Positions 11,977-24,626 of a stretch of 64,000 bases of DNA are shown one piece after another. The notes under the pieces were generated by a model. That model was not told where the DNA came from, searched no databases, and was given only the letters and a program-made list of their open reading frames with translations. The translations under genes were made by a program, and so were the position numbers. The stretch covers positions 62,001 to 126,000 of the forward strand of contig CALSFV010000018.1 of assembly GCA_943737045.1 (NCBI GenBank). The letters are read 5' to 3'. Origin of the DNA: Parapristionchus giblindavisi. Taxonomy: Eukaryota > Nematoda > Chromadorea > Rhabditida > Diplogasteridae. Positions within the stretch are counted from its first letter, which is position 1, and the number at the start of each line of letters is the position of its first letter.

Positions 11977-13246
11977 TTAGGTGAATTCATAAGTAACGCT
12001 CGTTTTTCGCTTTCCAAAAAAAATGTCACAAAAATTTAACAAAGCATGGAGAATTCTAGAAATATTTTCCCTTCGCATCCGTCACCTTCTACCTTCTACC
12101 CGGCAGTATGTGGATCCCTTCGTGTTAAAAGAACTGGTGCAAATTCCGGAAATATGTGGCGAGTACGGTATGGATAGTTGTTCGATCTTTGAAGCTTTGC
12201 CCTTTGAGGAAGTGATGGAGCACCGCGAAGAGGTGACAGCCATAGTCGGCAAGGCCGGGTGAGTACGGAGACTGGGGAAGTACAGTTCAGTCATATCCCG
12301 TTAGCTAAGCCTGGGTCGTTATTTTGGTGTGAGGTCGACCGTTGTCATGTTGAAATTAGATCCGTGTGTCCTTCCCGCGTGATTGTTCGAGGTGGAGTCT
12401 TAGCTTCCGCAGCTGGAGAGTGTAGACATGTGTCGTGATAGTCGTAGCCTCGGGGAGGAGTTCCCAGTACTCGACTCCCCGTACCGAATACCAGATGCAC
12501 AACATCACTTTTTGATGGCGAAAATCGGGTTTGGGCGCATCTGCTCGCTATTCGCGCTCACCGAACCACAATCCCATTGGTTCTTTGTAATCGTAAGGCA
12601 CCCACTTTTCATCACCGGTTATAACGTTGACCAGCCAAACAAGCCGGCGACGTAGAGTTAGAAAAGTCTTTGCCATGTCCAGTCGGCGATCCTTGTCGAA
12701 GTCGGCTAGGACGTGGGGTAGACATCTTCCCTATTTTCACTTATTTCCGAGAGTGTGAAGGCCATGTACCACAGTGCTCTGGCTGACCCCAAGTACCCTT
12801 GCAATATCACCGGTATCGGGATATCGATCAGCCCTTTCCTCTTGGAGCAATCGATCGAGATCCACCTCCGGTAGGCGACAGGGTTGATCTTCATTTCCGA
12901 GGGAAAAGTCCTGTTTCTCGAATTTGAAGGCTCACTTTCTCACCGCTACTACGTGAGGCACATGTGAGGGGTACACCTCTGCTATGCCATGTTGGTAGTC
13001 AGGGCGTTTCAAGCCCAAGAGGAAGAGGAATAAAATAACGTTGAGAATGTGAATTCCGTCGGGGGCGAAATTGTGCGGTTATCTCGCCTGGAGGACACGC
13101 GGGAAGTGAATCGAAAACAACCGTAGGATATTCGAGGACAGCCTATCTAGTGCATACAGCATGGATGCTTGCAATAACAACAGAGCAAGAACGAGGCGAC
13201 TGAAGTTGGGACAAAAAAAACGAGCGTTACTTATGAATTCACCTAA
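11977..13246 (-). mobile_element. Mariner transposon (1.27 kb), complete ends
   Basis: Terminal inverted repeats TTAGGTGAATTCATAAGTAA at both ends are flanked by TA at 11975-11976 and 13247-13248, the mariner target duplication. Length fits the family. It lies 31 bases after the cth stop codon of the long isoform and probably within its 3' flank. Confidence 0.9.
12060..12900 (-). pseudogene. Mariner transposase, broken
   Basis: Read on the minus strand in shifting frames, the element shows in order a helix-turn-helix piece (DIARVLGVSQSTVVHGLHTL), a stretch starting GRCLPHVLADFDKDRRLDMA with TGDEKWVPYDY (first catalytic Asp), HDNGRPHT (second Asp) and SPYSPGLADYGCHLF (third Asp), then a C-terminal GIHILPGRR. 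The order matches mariner transposases of the D,D34D type. Several stops and frame changes separate the pieces, so no active enzyme is expected. Short frames on the plus strand are shadows. Confidence 0.85.
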
Positions 13247-14271
13247 TATTATTATGATTCTATAATACTATTGAGTTCACAATGATACAAGCTATAGTAG
13301 TAACATAATTTATGATATTAATGGTTAAATATAGATGGAAAGAATTAATGAGTACAAAATGAATTACATAAAATACAATTCCTCGACGTTGACAACAAAT
13401 AAATAAGATTATTATACCACGAGTCGAATCAAATTTTTCAACAGTTTCTAATGATCATTTTAGAATATTCAAGAGGTTCTGTTAAAAGTGATTAATATTG
13501 ATTTGGAAATTCCGATCTTCTAAACTTATCACCTTTTTTATCCTTTCCCAGTTTTGATAAAGATATCAAAGATATCAGATCATTTTATTCTCGTTCCTTT
13601 ATCACTCCCACGCATCAGTGCTAACTCCCGCACTCTACATTTTCATAAAGTACTCCATTTTTGCACTATCAAGCATGGCTCATTCATGATTCTAGCGATC
13701 AATAACCTGATGTGACATAAAATAACATAGAGCAACTTATGTGCTCTACTTCTGGCTTCACAAATATTGCCATCTAAATTTCGAAATGATTTACGAGTAC
13801 TAACAATAAGTTGAATAAAGTCCTGCATTCAAATTAAGGCCAAACCCTTATTGTTATTTGTGTTTTTTTTCATACCACGAAAAGTCTAAATGAAAATTTT
13901 CGATTTTTAAAATTAGTTTTTACGAAGTTCCTTGCTGAAAAGTCAAGTTTATACATAACTATTTTTTCCACAACACTTATCATGCAGTACTCTTCATTTA
14001 TGTTACTTTTCATGGTCTGTACTTTTACAATTTCGTCATTTTCAAAAATTGAAAAAAATTAATCGTAACTCCAAACCGAGTAAAGCGACTTAAAGCAAAA
14101 GCAATGAATAACAAGTATTTAGGAAGAATAAAGTTCGCATTTGATTTTGAAGCAATTTACCATTGAAATTAGTGTGTCAAATTCGTGAAATTCAAAAATT
14201 TTTAATTGAAACGCCTTGATGGCACCCCCAACACAACGGTTGTATTACTGTGACCCCAAGGGCTCATATAC

Positions 14272-14540
14272 CTCAGGCAAACAGTCGAATGTATTTTGCA
14301 GCTAAGAGAAGTTAAAATGGCACGAAAAATGTACCAAAAATGCATTTTGTTGCCACAGCTTCGAAAAAGCTTCAAAAAGTTATTGAATTGCTTTATAATT
14401 GCTACTAAACAGGTAAAAAGCCATGAAAAAGCTAGGAAAAGCTAAGAAAAATGCATGCAAAATGTCTGCATTATTCATTTATTTTGACATCTGAAATGCA
14501 TTTGAGTTAGCTGCAAAATGCATTCGACTGTTTGCCTGAG
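14272..14540. repeat. 269-bp MITE with CTCAGGCAAACAGTCG ends
   Basis: The left end CTCAGGCAAACAGTCGAATG continues to TTTTGCAGCTAA; the right end is its reverse complement with one or two differences, giving a terminal repeat of about 33 bases. The interior is AT-rich and non-coding. Confidence 0.85.
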
Positions 14541-14689
14541 TAAGTGGTTGCAGGGCTTTATACAAGCTGGTACATAAAAATATATTATCCAAACTAAAGA
14601 TGGCAAAATTCATGATGAGAATGATAGAATCACGAATAAATAACTGCTTGAAGTTCAGACAGAGTCACACTCTATGAAAAAAAAATGTC

Positions 14690-14770
14690 TTCAATAGGTT
14701 TCAAACCCGGGATTATGGATATGAAATCTGCGGCCTGCACCTAGTAGTTCGGCAAGAGTACGCTATGTCG
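14690..14770 (-). other. tRNA-like or SINE-like segment
   Basis: On the minus strand CCCGGGTTTGAAACC resembles a T-arm and is followed downstream by a T run; an A-box-like word lies before it. Stems do not close into a proper cloverleaf by eye. Possible tRNA-derived repeat. Confidence 0.25.
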
Positions 14771-16076
14771 TATTGCATATTTCTTGTCCTTTGAATATTC
14801 TAGCCGTTAGAACTTTGCACGAACATTCTGTTGTTTCCATCCCTGAATATCGTTCAAGGTACATAGACGAAATTTACATAAATAGAGTATTGGAATGAAA
14901 GTTTTATAATTCTCTAGCTTTCCACAAGTCCACACTACCAGCTTCAGAAACCAAATGGAATGTTAATGCACAAAATGTCACATATATTCGCAATAAAAAA
15001 TTTTTTGAAGATCATCAAACAATACGATCAAAATCACAAACGAAAATTTTTGGTGATATTTGGGGTTACATAGATACATAGAGAAGAATCTCAAATTGTA
15101 GCCAAATTTTCAAGTGAATTCCACTTTTTTAAAACGGTTTATGTGATAGATTTGGGTCTGTTTTGGTTTGTGGAAATGATTAGCCAAGGAGATCGTTCAC
15201 AGTTTCCGAGTAATGCCAAACAAGAAATATTTATCGCGGGCGCTCTCGCACAATGAAAACAAGATTTTTATACGGTCAATAGTTTGGTTTAGAAACCATT
15301 GGATTTGCGATACGAAACGTTGGCGCTATATCTCTAGAAGATTGAAGAACAAAGCAGATTTTGCACTCTATTTAAATGATCAGTATCATGTTTGTCTATC
15401 ACGGTTCCATGAAAATCTATTCATTTTTTCATCGACATGAGAAAGACAAACTATTGTAAATAAGCTATGCATGGCATTTTACGTGGTTCTTACTTTATCG
15501 TTGAGACTTTGGCAGTTCCAGTTTGATTTTGTTGAAATGATAGCCAAGGTCACTGAAGAGCCTATAGCCGTGATTACTCTTACCATCAACATCATCACTT
15601 TTGTCATATCGGGCGAATTGTTGTAATTGAGTAAGCGTATATGAACTTGTTAAGGAGACATTTTAGAGGCAAATACGGAAAAGCATAACTTCATTTTCCT
15701 TTTTCTACCCTTTAAAAAATGGTCAGTTTCTTCACGAAAATATTCGTGGGACTCCACCTTTAATGATGATCATCGTTTCATTGAGAGAACAACGTTTACC
15801 ACAACTAATGAGCTGGACGTTTTGTTTCACTGTTTTGATGATCTTGACTGATCAATCCGTTTTTATCTTGTTGTAGTTTCTATCTAATCCATAAAATGCT
15901 CTCATTTCATCCACCCTCCTTCCACTATTTCCATAGATCTTTTCATTCGTCTCTATTCTTATTCATTTATACTCCTTCTTCTTCATCAACCTTATCGCGA
16001 TGATCAAGATCACAATCGTCATTAAGGATGTCGTATCGATTTTTATAGAATCCCAACCATTTTTTGAGGATCGAAT

Positions 16077-19000
16077 ATGAACGAAACATTACATGAAATG
16101 TCTACGTCGTCTTCAAAGCATTCAGAAGTGTGCACTGTATGCGGAGATGTTGCTACGAAGGTTATGATATTTTCATTTTAGTTTTGTTTTTATTGAGCTT
16201 CCTGCATTATATTGATCTAAAAGCACGGGGTAATTGTAATATGGTGATGTTGAATTGGTGGCCTTGAAGCATTTAAAAGTTTTTTTTAAGAAGCATTCTT
16301 CGGATGATTTATTCTTGCATTTTCTGAATGTTAATACGTTCACTTGAATGACAACATAGTGTATGTAGTTTATCGCGTTGAGAAAGTTTATAAATGTGAC
16401 CTTTCATCGTTTTATCTTCATAGATCAAGACGTGATGGAGAACAGGAACTATGTTATTGACGCTAACTTGTTGTTCAAAAAAACTCCCAAATCGTAAGAA
16501 GAATAGGGCAACTTTGTGCTGAAATTGGTGGAGAGTGTTCTCATATTTCTTTTTTTTTACTTTTTTACTGAAACGTTTGATGCAAATCCTAACATAATTA
16601 TCAGAATCCAAAGTTGATATGATGGGAGATGAATAGTGGTTATTTGGATAAAACATATGAGAGATATAATAAGCTATTACTTTGATTAATATAATTCACA
16701 GGAACGACGTAATTCCTTTCAATGATAGAAAGGGAATGTTTTCAAAAGAAATGTTGTTATTAGTATTGATTAAACTAGTAATTGTTATTATAGGCCCATT
16801 ACGGTGTACTGTCCTGTTTCGGATGTAAGGGATTCTTCCGACGAGCTGTGAGGAGTGGACGGAACAAATACACATGCAAGATCAATAAGAACTGCGTCGT
16901 GAATAAACGTAAGTCTTCACTTTCAGAGCGCAGTGTTGATGTTGTCCGTAATATAAAGCGACGATAATGACACATATCGAATAAAGCGAAAGATTGAGAT
17001 TTATTTTTCAAATCTCCTTGGGGCATTTATGTTATAAATTAACAATGAGCCCAATTTCAACGAAATCATTAAATAATTTGCCGTAAACACACTCCTTATT
17101 CTTGTTAAAATAGGAATGGGAAGTTGAGTGGAACGAAAAAAATGGTTGTTTGAGTGCTCCTTTATCGATATATCTCATTAAAGATAGATGACTAAACGTT
17201 AGACAGTCTAGGATGCGATTTTGTGTATAGTTTGATTTCATCAAAGCCATCATCTTTAAATCATTGTGTTGGATGTAAAAGTTATTGAATCATGAAAATT
17301 TTACAAAAAGGTGAAAATGAATATCGTACCTAAAGTACAATTTTCTGTTGATCTTTTGATCATAATGAACTATTGAAATGGAGCAAAACAAAGTAATTAA
17401 TCGAACGAATTTAGGGACGATTTGAGCTCTACGATCTTCTTCATTCTTTTGTTGCATAACGGGTTCTTTTCATCCCCCCCCCTTCCAAAGTATTCGTGAG
17501 CAATTAAACGATTCAGTTAAAGAACAGTGACATGAGCCATTAAAATGAGCTTAAACCGATGTCAACATTGTATTCAATATACTCGCCATTTTGTTAATCT
17601 CTAACGAACCCCAAAGGCAAAGGTCTATGTGTTTTCTTTTTTTTTTGAGAATATTAACAATAAGTAGGCTTAAAGGTTTGCTCGATTTCCGAGGCAATCG
17701 CATCGTTCTCGCATACTTCTATTCCCCCATGATTTCATAACGCCGCACATTTTTGGTCCTCGATTTCTCCGTTGGTTGGAAGGCCAATCAATATAAACGA
17801 CGCCTAACCGAAGAATTTTTTCCTCACATGCGCTTGATGTATCGACAGTGTTCATATTTCTTCTTTTTTTGGAACGTCATCACAGATTCAACTCGAGTTC
17901 ACAGTGCTAAAACGACCAAGGATGAATTAGTAATGTACGACTGGACCGTACTTCTCCCTTCTCCCTCACTCCACTAGAAAACTGTAAAGAAAACAAACTG
18001 TAAAGAAAATTGTCATTAATGTAGAAATTGGAAATTATTCCATTACAGTAAAAGAAAGGGGGATTCACTCAACAGATAATGTTATTATTTTAGATGATCG
18101 AAATGGATGTCGTTACTGTCGATTCCGAGCATGTCTTAGGGCAGGAATGAATCCCGACGGTAAATAACAGGACTCAACTTTCCGAAACAGTCAACAAATA
18201 TAATAGATACTTATGTACACTCACTTTTCTTTATCTTTTTTTTCCATTTAAAAGGTCCTCCACCTCAACCACTAAATCTTGCTTGTTATCGTACATGTAA
18301 AAATAGTTGTATCATGAACGGCGTGAATGGATCTGAACGGATCAGGCCGATCAAACGGGATTGTGAGCGAACCGGCCATTTTCGTTATTTTTCTTTCTTT
18401 TCATTGTTTTTCTTTTCATCGAATCTACTATATTGAAACACATTAGGCCAAAATATTGCCATTTAACAAAAAACATCATTTTCGCGAGGAATAAATTGCT
18501 CCAATGAACCAAAATTGACCCATTTATTCAGCGTATAATCGGAACAATTTATTCATTTGTAAAGCAATGATTTTTGCTAAATGGCAATATTTTGGCGTGA
18601 TTTCTTTCAATACAGTAGATTCGAAGGAAAGAAAAACAACGAAAAGAAAGAAATATAACGAAAATGGCCTTCTCGCTCACAATCCCGTTTGATCGGCCTG
18701 ATCCGTTCAGATCCATTCACACCGCTCATGATACAACTATTTTTACATGTACGATATTTCACATTTCTTTGATCGAGCCCTCGTAGGGAATATTGGAGGA
18801 AATTCAAACTCTGAAAAGTGTGAGAAAGAATTTTCCTTAAAATAAGAATTTACCTACACTCCCGCCGACAAAAAGGTGTTGTCAAAACGAGACATTTTAT
18901 CTTTGTTAGTTTATTTTTGTTTAATCTTATACATAAATGTAGTATCCGCGATGGCAAAAGTCCTCTAAATGAATGTGATGTGAGCGTATTCTTTCGAATT

Positions 19001-22000
19001 GGTGCAATCAAACAAGAATAACGAATATTTGTGATATCATAATTAACATTTCAGCAGTTCGTCCTGATCGTGAAGAATTACGCCATCGTGCACAATCTAA
19101 TTCTGATAGACATCATGAGACATCCCATAATATCCTTACAATTGGAGATTGTTGGATTAATGAATTGAAAGATGATGATAAGTCAGTTTCATTTTTTTTT
19201 CTATTATGATTAGGTTACAATATAATTTGGTGACGATAAGGAGTACAATCAATCAATAAATAATAATTTGAATGTTGTTTGGTGACAGTAATTTTGTTTT
19301 CTTGAATTACTAGCCAAAACACCATGTTCCAGTCCAAACCATCAAATTGTGGATCAAAATTTTCAAAAAGAGTTAAATACTTGCCACCACTTAGACATGG
19401 AAGTTATCAGAGAAAATGAATATGTGAATGCTATGAATGCAACGTTGCCGAGAAACAGTATTGCGATCAGTTGAGCAATATCAATATTTACAGAATAATG
19501 ATCCATGGAATGTTACGTATGACTAGGATCATATCGGATCTCGAAGGAAAAGAGTTCACTGGAATCGATGATTTTTCATTGAAAAGCCTTGTTGCATTCA
19601 GATCACTTGAAGGATCTATTCTTAATGTACGCTCTTTCAAATACATTTATATCTTGTTAAAAGAGGCTAACTATACTATACTTACTCTCTAGTCTCTAAT
19701 CTCTCAAGATCGAATGCGGATCTCGATGTCACATTACAATAAAATGTGAATTCAATTACGAGATCATCAACTGAAGCTTATCTCCTCTTTGTCATTATAA
19801 ATTTCTTTCATTTTATCAGTCTGATTCGACATCTCATCCTGATCGTAGTCTAATCGCTGTATGGAGAATCATCTCAGTGATTGATTGGGTCGATGGATTG
19901 GTTAAATTGGTCGAATACAATCGACCAAGAGCATCCATCACTGTTCATGATAAAGTAAGATTATCATTTTTGAATTTGCCCAATGTTTTTTTTCGGATTT
20001 GGATTGTATGTGCGATTGATAAATTCAACAAAAATTAAACACAACTTAAACAGCTGACATTATAGAGAAATTATTATAATAATTAATAAATATTTTTTGT
20101 ATTCCATGCATGTCTCGTCAGTTCTTCATTTATCCAATTGAGTCTATTGAATGAGTTATCGATTATAACGACTCGAACACGAATGAACGAATTGGGAACA
20201 ATCAAGGACCTAATCGACAAACTTGGGTCAGATTTTTTAATATTCTTTTATTATATATTTCATGAAAACATTTACAATATATTCAGAAATCCGACCAATT
20301 TGTACAAATATTTTAAAATATTTATATATCGATTAAAATGATTATTTTACAGATTGGATGGTTCATTGAATGATTTACTACGTCGTTTAACATGCGATAC
20401 ATTGGTTCCATTGAGACATGCTGCATTGACTACAACTGATCTTCTTCTTCTCAAAGCAATCATCGTATTCAATCCTGGTAAGAGTCATTAATTTCTCTAT
20501 AATCAACCATTGTGACGATCTAATAGAGTGCGCACATGCCATGATCATAATAAATTCTTTGTAAGATTGTTGTGGCCTACTCTCAATGGCTGTCTATCGA
20601 TTGAGAGAGATACGATCACGACTCTTCGACCTTCTCTTCACATCCGTCTGCAAATCCCGACCGGCAAGTAGCCTATCCCCAGCCTCAAACTATGGTCATG
20701 CAATGGCGATTCTGGCTCCGATCACGGTAATCTTTATCATCAATAAGGCTATTCTTAAAGAATCTTCTGAAGAATAAACTAAAGAATTTTGTTTTGTTTA
20801 AATTTTTTTAAAGGGAGCTTTACCTCTCTCAATGGCCTCTTCATTGCGCCCACTATTTCTCTGTTCTCTAACAACGAGAAAGCATTGCGCGTTGAAGAGA
20901 CCATTGGAAGAGGTTACGCTCTCTTTAAATCTTTATTGTTCACCCTTGGATTACATATAAACCAATGAAGATGATTCCTCGACAATACTGTCATCATTCA
21001 GCATATCGCCGGAGATATCTCTTCCCAACTGAAGAATAATTTCCGTCGTCCTTTCATGTCTTCCATTGTACCTTATGCAAATCTTCGAACAGATTTGTTC
21101 AATCCAGAGATACATGATATCTTCCTCGATGCGAATGATGAGGTTCGAACAAATATTTTAAGCATACCGTTACCGTCAGTACGAAAGAAAACGATACAAG
21201 TAGGAGATTGTACGTAATTGCAGGAGAATTTTCTATATGTGTACTTAATTTTCAATTTTACAATTTTCTGTATTGATTTTCATGGAAAATGGCATTGGAT
21301 ATGAATGATTTATCGCTTTAAAAATCTCTATCCCCTCCTAGAGTTTTGAAGCTTTAAATGAGAGATTTTATCAGAATAAAAGTTCTACGCAGGTTCTCAA
21401 TTAGCGGTTTATTCAGTGTGAAATGTATTCCATTATTTTCTGAATATATGACGAATTTAAAATGATATTAACATAATTCTTCAGTCATTCGAGAGTTGTT
21501 CATCTCGAGCCATTTCTCATTCTCCATCAATCTCCACAACAACATCATATTCACCTGAATCAATCACTTCCATTCCTTCTCCACTCGTACATTCAACAAA
21601 ACTAGGTCATTCGTTACAAATGACGACGACGAACCATCAATCACTCCAGGTTTATACATATATAAATGATCGTCAGAATTCCTTGAATACCAACATATCA
21701 TAGTTTATTCTTATGAAAATATGTACTGTGCTGGTATTGATGTTGAGAACAACGACATAAATACCACAAATCAATTTCAGCAACGAACTCCCGGATCTAT
21801 ATCAAGTCTGCCACCACAATTGACTAAGAGTATGGAGGACATGCTTAGTAAGACTTGATTTCTTATCAAACTTCTTCATATTTTGCAATATGATCGTAGA
21901 AAGTGGAATTTTCTGGTTGACCTCGGTATCAATATTTTGTTCCATAGCATTTTCAGTTTCTCATCAAGATTCCAATATGGATCAACCTTTGCCATTAGAT

Positions 22001-22193
22001 TGGGCAGAGATGAGAACAATGCCTAACAGAGATCAGGTCATAACTTACTCTTTTTCACTAAACTAAGAATGTATCAGATTACTTAATTGTTCTTTTTGAG
22101 AGTGAGAGTGATATTCGTTCCTCGGATATTTCTAAATCTCTTTCATTACAGGTCGCTCGACTATTCCCTGACATGGCCCAACATATTGAATAG
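16077..22193 (+). CDS. Nuclear hormone receptor, nematode HNF4-like group
   Basis: Ligand-regulated type transcription factor. Exons: 16077-16160, 16794-16908, 18094-18159, 19055-19181, about 19318-19402 (uncertain), 19453-19626, 19820-19954, 20122-20226, 20353-20477, 20566-20726, 21002-21142, 21485-21649, 21781-21847, 21957-22036, 22152-22193. The DNA-binding domain has both zinc fingers ([20 protein letters not shown] with CKGFFRRAV, then [14 protein letters not shown]). The ligand-domain segments include [20 protein letters not shown] and [12 protein letters not shown], in the order seen in HNF4-like receptors. A Ser/Thr-rich C-terminal extension follows. Phase does not match cleanly at two joints (exons 4/5, and 7/8, where exon 8 needs two carried bases but exon 7 ends in phase 0), so a frameshift or unusual splice site is possible. 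The specific nematode orthologue is not assigned. Confidence 0.85.
18285..18757. repeat. Foldback element in nuclear-receptor intron 3
   Basis: About 18289-18435 is inverted at about 18606-18755 (for example GGATCAGGCCGATCAAACGG), and the loop contains a further inverted pair around GCCAAAATATTGCCATTTA. Related in layout and in the TTTCTTTCTTTTCATT word to the palindrome at 55862-56350. Confidence 0.85.
20807..20929. repeat. MITE with TTTAAAGGGAGC ends (nuclear-receptor intron)
   Basis: Second copy of the family at 5896-5997; both ends carry TTTAAAGGGAGC or TTTAAAGAGAGC followed by a CCTC or GAGG motif. Confidence 0.85.
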
Positions 22194-22300
22194 AATTTAT
22201 TTCTTGATCATCGTTTATAAATAATAGATATCGATTTGTCAAACGGGAATTTCTCCGTGAGAGAGCCTATAATGAAACGAGTTTTCATATTTTTCATATG

Positions 22301-22306
22301 AATAAA
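22301..22306 (+). terminator. Poly(A) signal of the nuclear receptor gene
   Basis: AATAAA about 108 bases after the TAG at 22191-22193. A candidate only; no cleavage site can be seen. Confidence 0.5.
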
Positions 22307-23267
22307 AGATATTTAAATACTTCTCACTGAGGTGCACGATTCCAATGAGAGACCATGACCAAGTTTTCTTCTAATCAAAATTGATTAATTCCTCAAACTC
22401 ATACTAAATATTTAAAACTTTCTCCAAATATCAGCATCAATACTCTTTTATCTGCAAATTTTTTTGTATTAAATTTTTAAGCAAAATTCAATAGAAATAG
22501 AAATATTTATTTCAAAATCACACAGTTTATTTAAACACTTCAAGCTTCTCGTGTATTTATTCGTTCTTGTTGTCCTAAAGAATAAAATAATGAATCCAAT
22601 ACCCCGAACAATTATTATCACATATTTGTTTTGAATGTGCTATAAACGAGTGGAACATACAGTATGTACCGAAGGAAATATCGGAGTGTTTACCAACCAA
22701 CACAACGAATTTTTTTGTGTCTCAAATTAAACAGGAAAAAAAGAATTTTCTTTCAATACACACATGTTGGCTGTCATATACTGGGCAATCTAAATGGATT
22801 GAGACATTTTCTCAATCTTGATGTATATTTCTCAACAACGTCAGTAAATAACGTATGGTGAGTTTTATTTGGTATAAGAACGAGATATTAGTACACAAAT
22901 GAGATCAAATATGAAAATTATGGCAACGAAAAAGCGGAAAAAAATTATTATCGATTTAAAGAAAAAAACAAAACTAAATATTTAAGCAATATCTTAAAAT
23001 GCATACTGTATACGGTATACAGTATTTAATTATTACAGAACCTAAACAGTTACGGTACGATAAGAATACAGTAAAACTATGGGGAAAGATAGGATACTGT
23101 ATCAGCTAAATACGATAGATCAGAGTACGGTACCGTTTATCGATCGATTGGACTGTAGTCCATCTTTGGTCATGGAAACGTAGACTTCGAAAGCTGAAAG
23201 CAATATTATTCATTTACCACTCACAATCAGTTTCTGTTGTAACTAACAGGCAGTCTTTTATGTCTCA

Positions 23268-23650
23268 TTGTCAGTCAGACTTTTGAATAAGAGAATTTTT
23301 CCTCGATAGGTATAGGAAAAATATGATAGGAGCACAAAAATCAGCTGCTGCCATGCACTTTCAGATTTTACACAATTAATTTTAATTTTGTAAATTTGTA
23401 ATTTTTTTTTAAATCACAAAATCATAAGCGACAAGCAGAAATAAGAAGCCCCTGAAAGAGCAGTGAAAACTTAGCGGCGTCAAAAAAATGCATGCGCACT
23501 TGAAAATTGCATTTTCACAAAATTAAAATTAATTGTTCAAAATCTGAAAGTGCATGGCAGCAGCAGATTTTTGGCTCCTATCATATTTTACCAATACCTA
23601 TCGAGAGAAAAAAATTTTATTCAAAAGTCTCACTGAGACATAAAAGACTT
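23268..23650. repeat. Inverted-repeat element with CTGAAAGTGCATGGCAGCAG core
   Basis: The left arm (about 23268-23399) is the reverse complement of the right arm (about 23518-23650); the arms share TGATAGGAGC and the GCATGGCAGCAG core. A single diverged arm is at about 55375-55500. Confidence 0.8.
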
Positions 23651-24626
23651 CCCTCGTAAGCAACAATTGCATTAGAAGGAATAATCGAATAAATATTATA
23701 AATTCTAAACCTAACCGTTCTATTCAACATGAGAGTCAATCCTAATTATCTTCGTTCTTCAAATAATTCATCCATCCTACATAGAATTGTATGTCGACGT
23801 GCCTCCAAATGTCCCATCATCGTCTGAATAGGGAATTATCGATTGATTCATCTACATAGAATCTTTCATTAATGGAATATTAATTTATCGATCGATTTAC
23901 TTTAATTGATCATCATCAGTGGATACTGTATCCTGCCACACTATTCCTTTAACAAATCAATACTTCAACCATCAATCTACGGTAGTTGAAAGGATGCGCA
24001 ACGATAAGCTTTGATTGAATAAAGAATAAGTCAATCACTCCAGTCCTCCATACTGTATGATATGGTAACAGTATTGATTAACTCACTTCAATATAATTCA
24101 CGAAGAATATCATCCATTCTATCACTTTTTCCTTCTCTTCTTCTAATACCATCTCATTTTTCATTGTATTGATTGCCTTAACCAATCATATATAATTACC
24201 GTAATCTCAATAAGAAAGAAAACTATAGAACAGATCAATTGATAATTGCTATAGTTCCACTACGCCCCCGGTCCGATACCGTAATCCTTTCTTATACCAA
24301 TCGATAAGTTCTTTCCAACCACGAACAGGTGATCTACACTACTTGTATTTAAAAAAAAAGCTTTATCGATTGGAAAAATGTTGCAGGGACTGCGGTATCG
24401 ATTGAACAATGGAACAACACAATATATTATCGATTGGAAAATGAAAAAAAACGAAAGACGTATAAAAATTTGACAGATCAACAATATTTTAATATGCGAA
24501 AAAAATACACACGTGATGTCATGAAACTGAAATTGATGAACCAGTCAGTGGATAACGGCGTTGTCTTAGGTCTTACATATTAAGAGGCTCGTCACGTTTC
24601 AGGACAACATCTTTTATCCACTTTGA

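Larger units (their letters stand above)
13249..16076. other. Intergenic region, upstream of the nuclear receptor
   Basis: No coding exon recognised. Contains a MITE (14272-14540) and a tRNA-like segment (14690-14770). The last part before 16077 may hold promoter sequence, but no clear motif was identified. Confidence 0.5.
22194..24626. other. Intergenic region between two convergent genes
   Basis: No coding exons found. Contains AATAAA at 22301 (likely poly(A) signal of the nuclear receptor), an inverted repeat (23268-23650), scattered TACGGTA and TACTGTA words and AT-rich filler. Confidence 0.6.

Noticed and set aside
12428..12655. Plus-strand frame of 75 codons in the mariner
   Set aside because: Antisense to the transposase region containing TGDEKWV.
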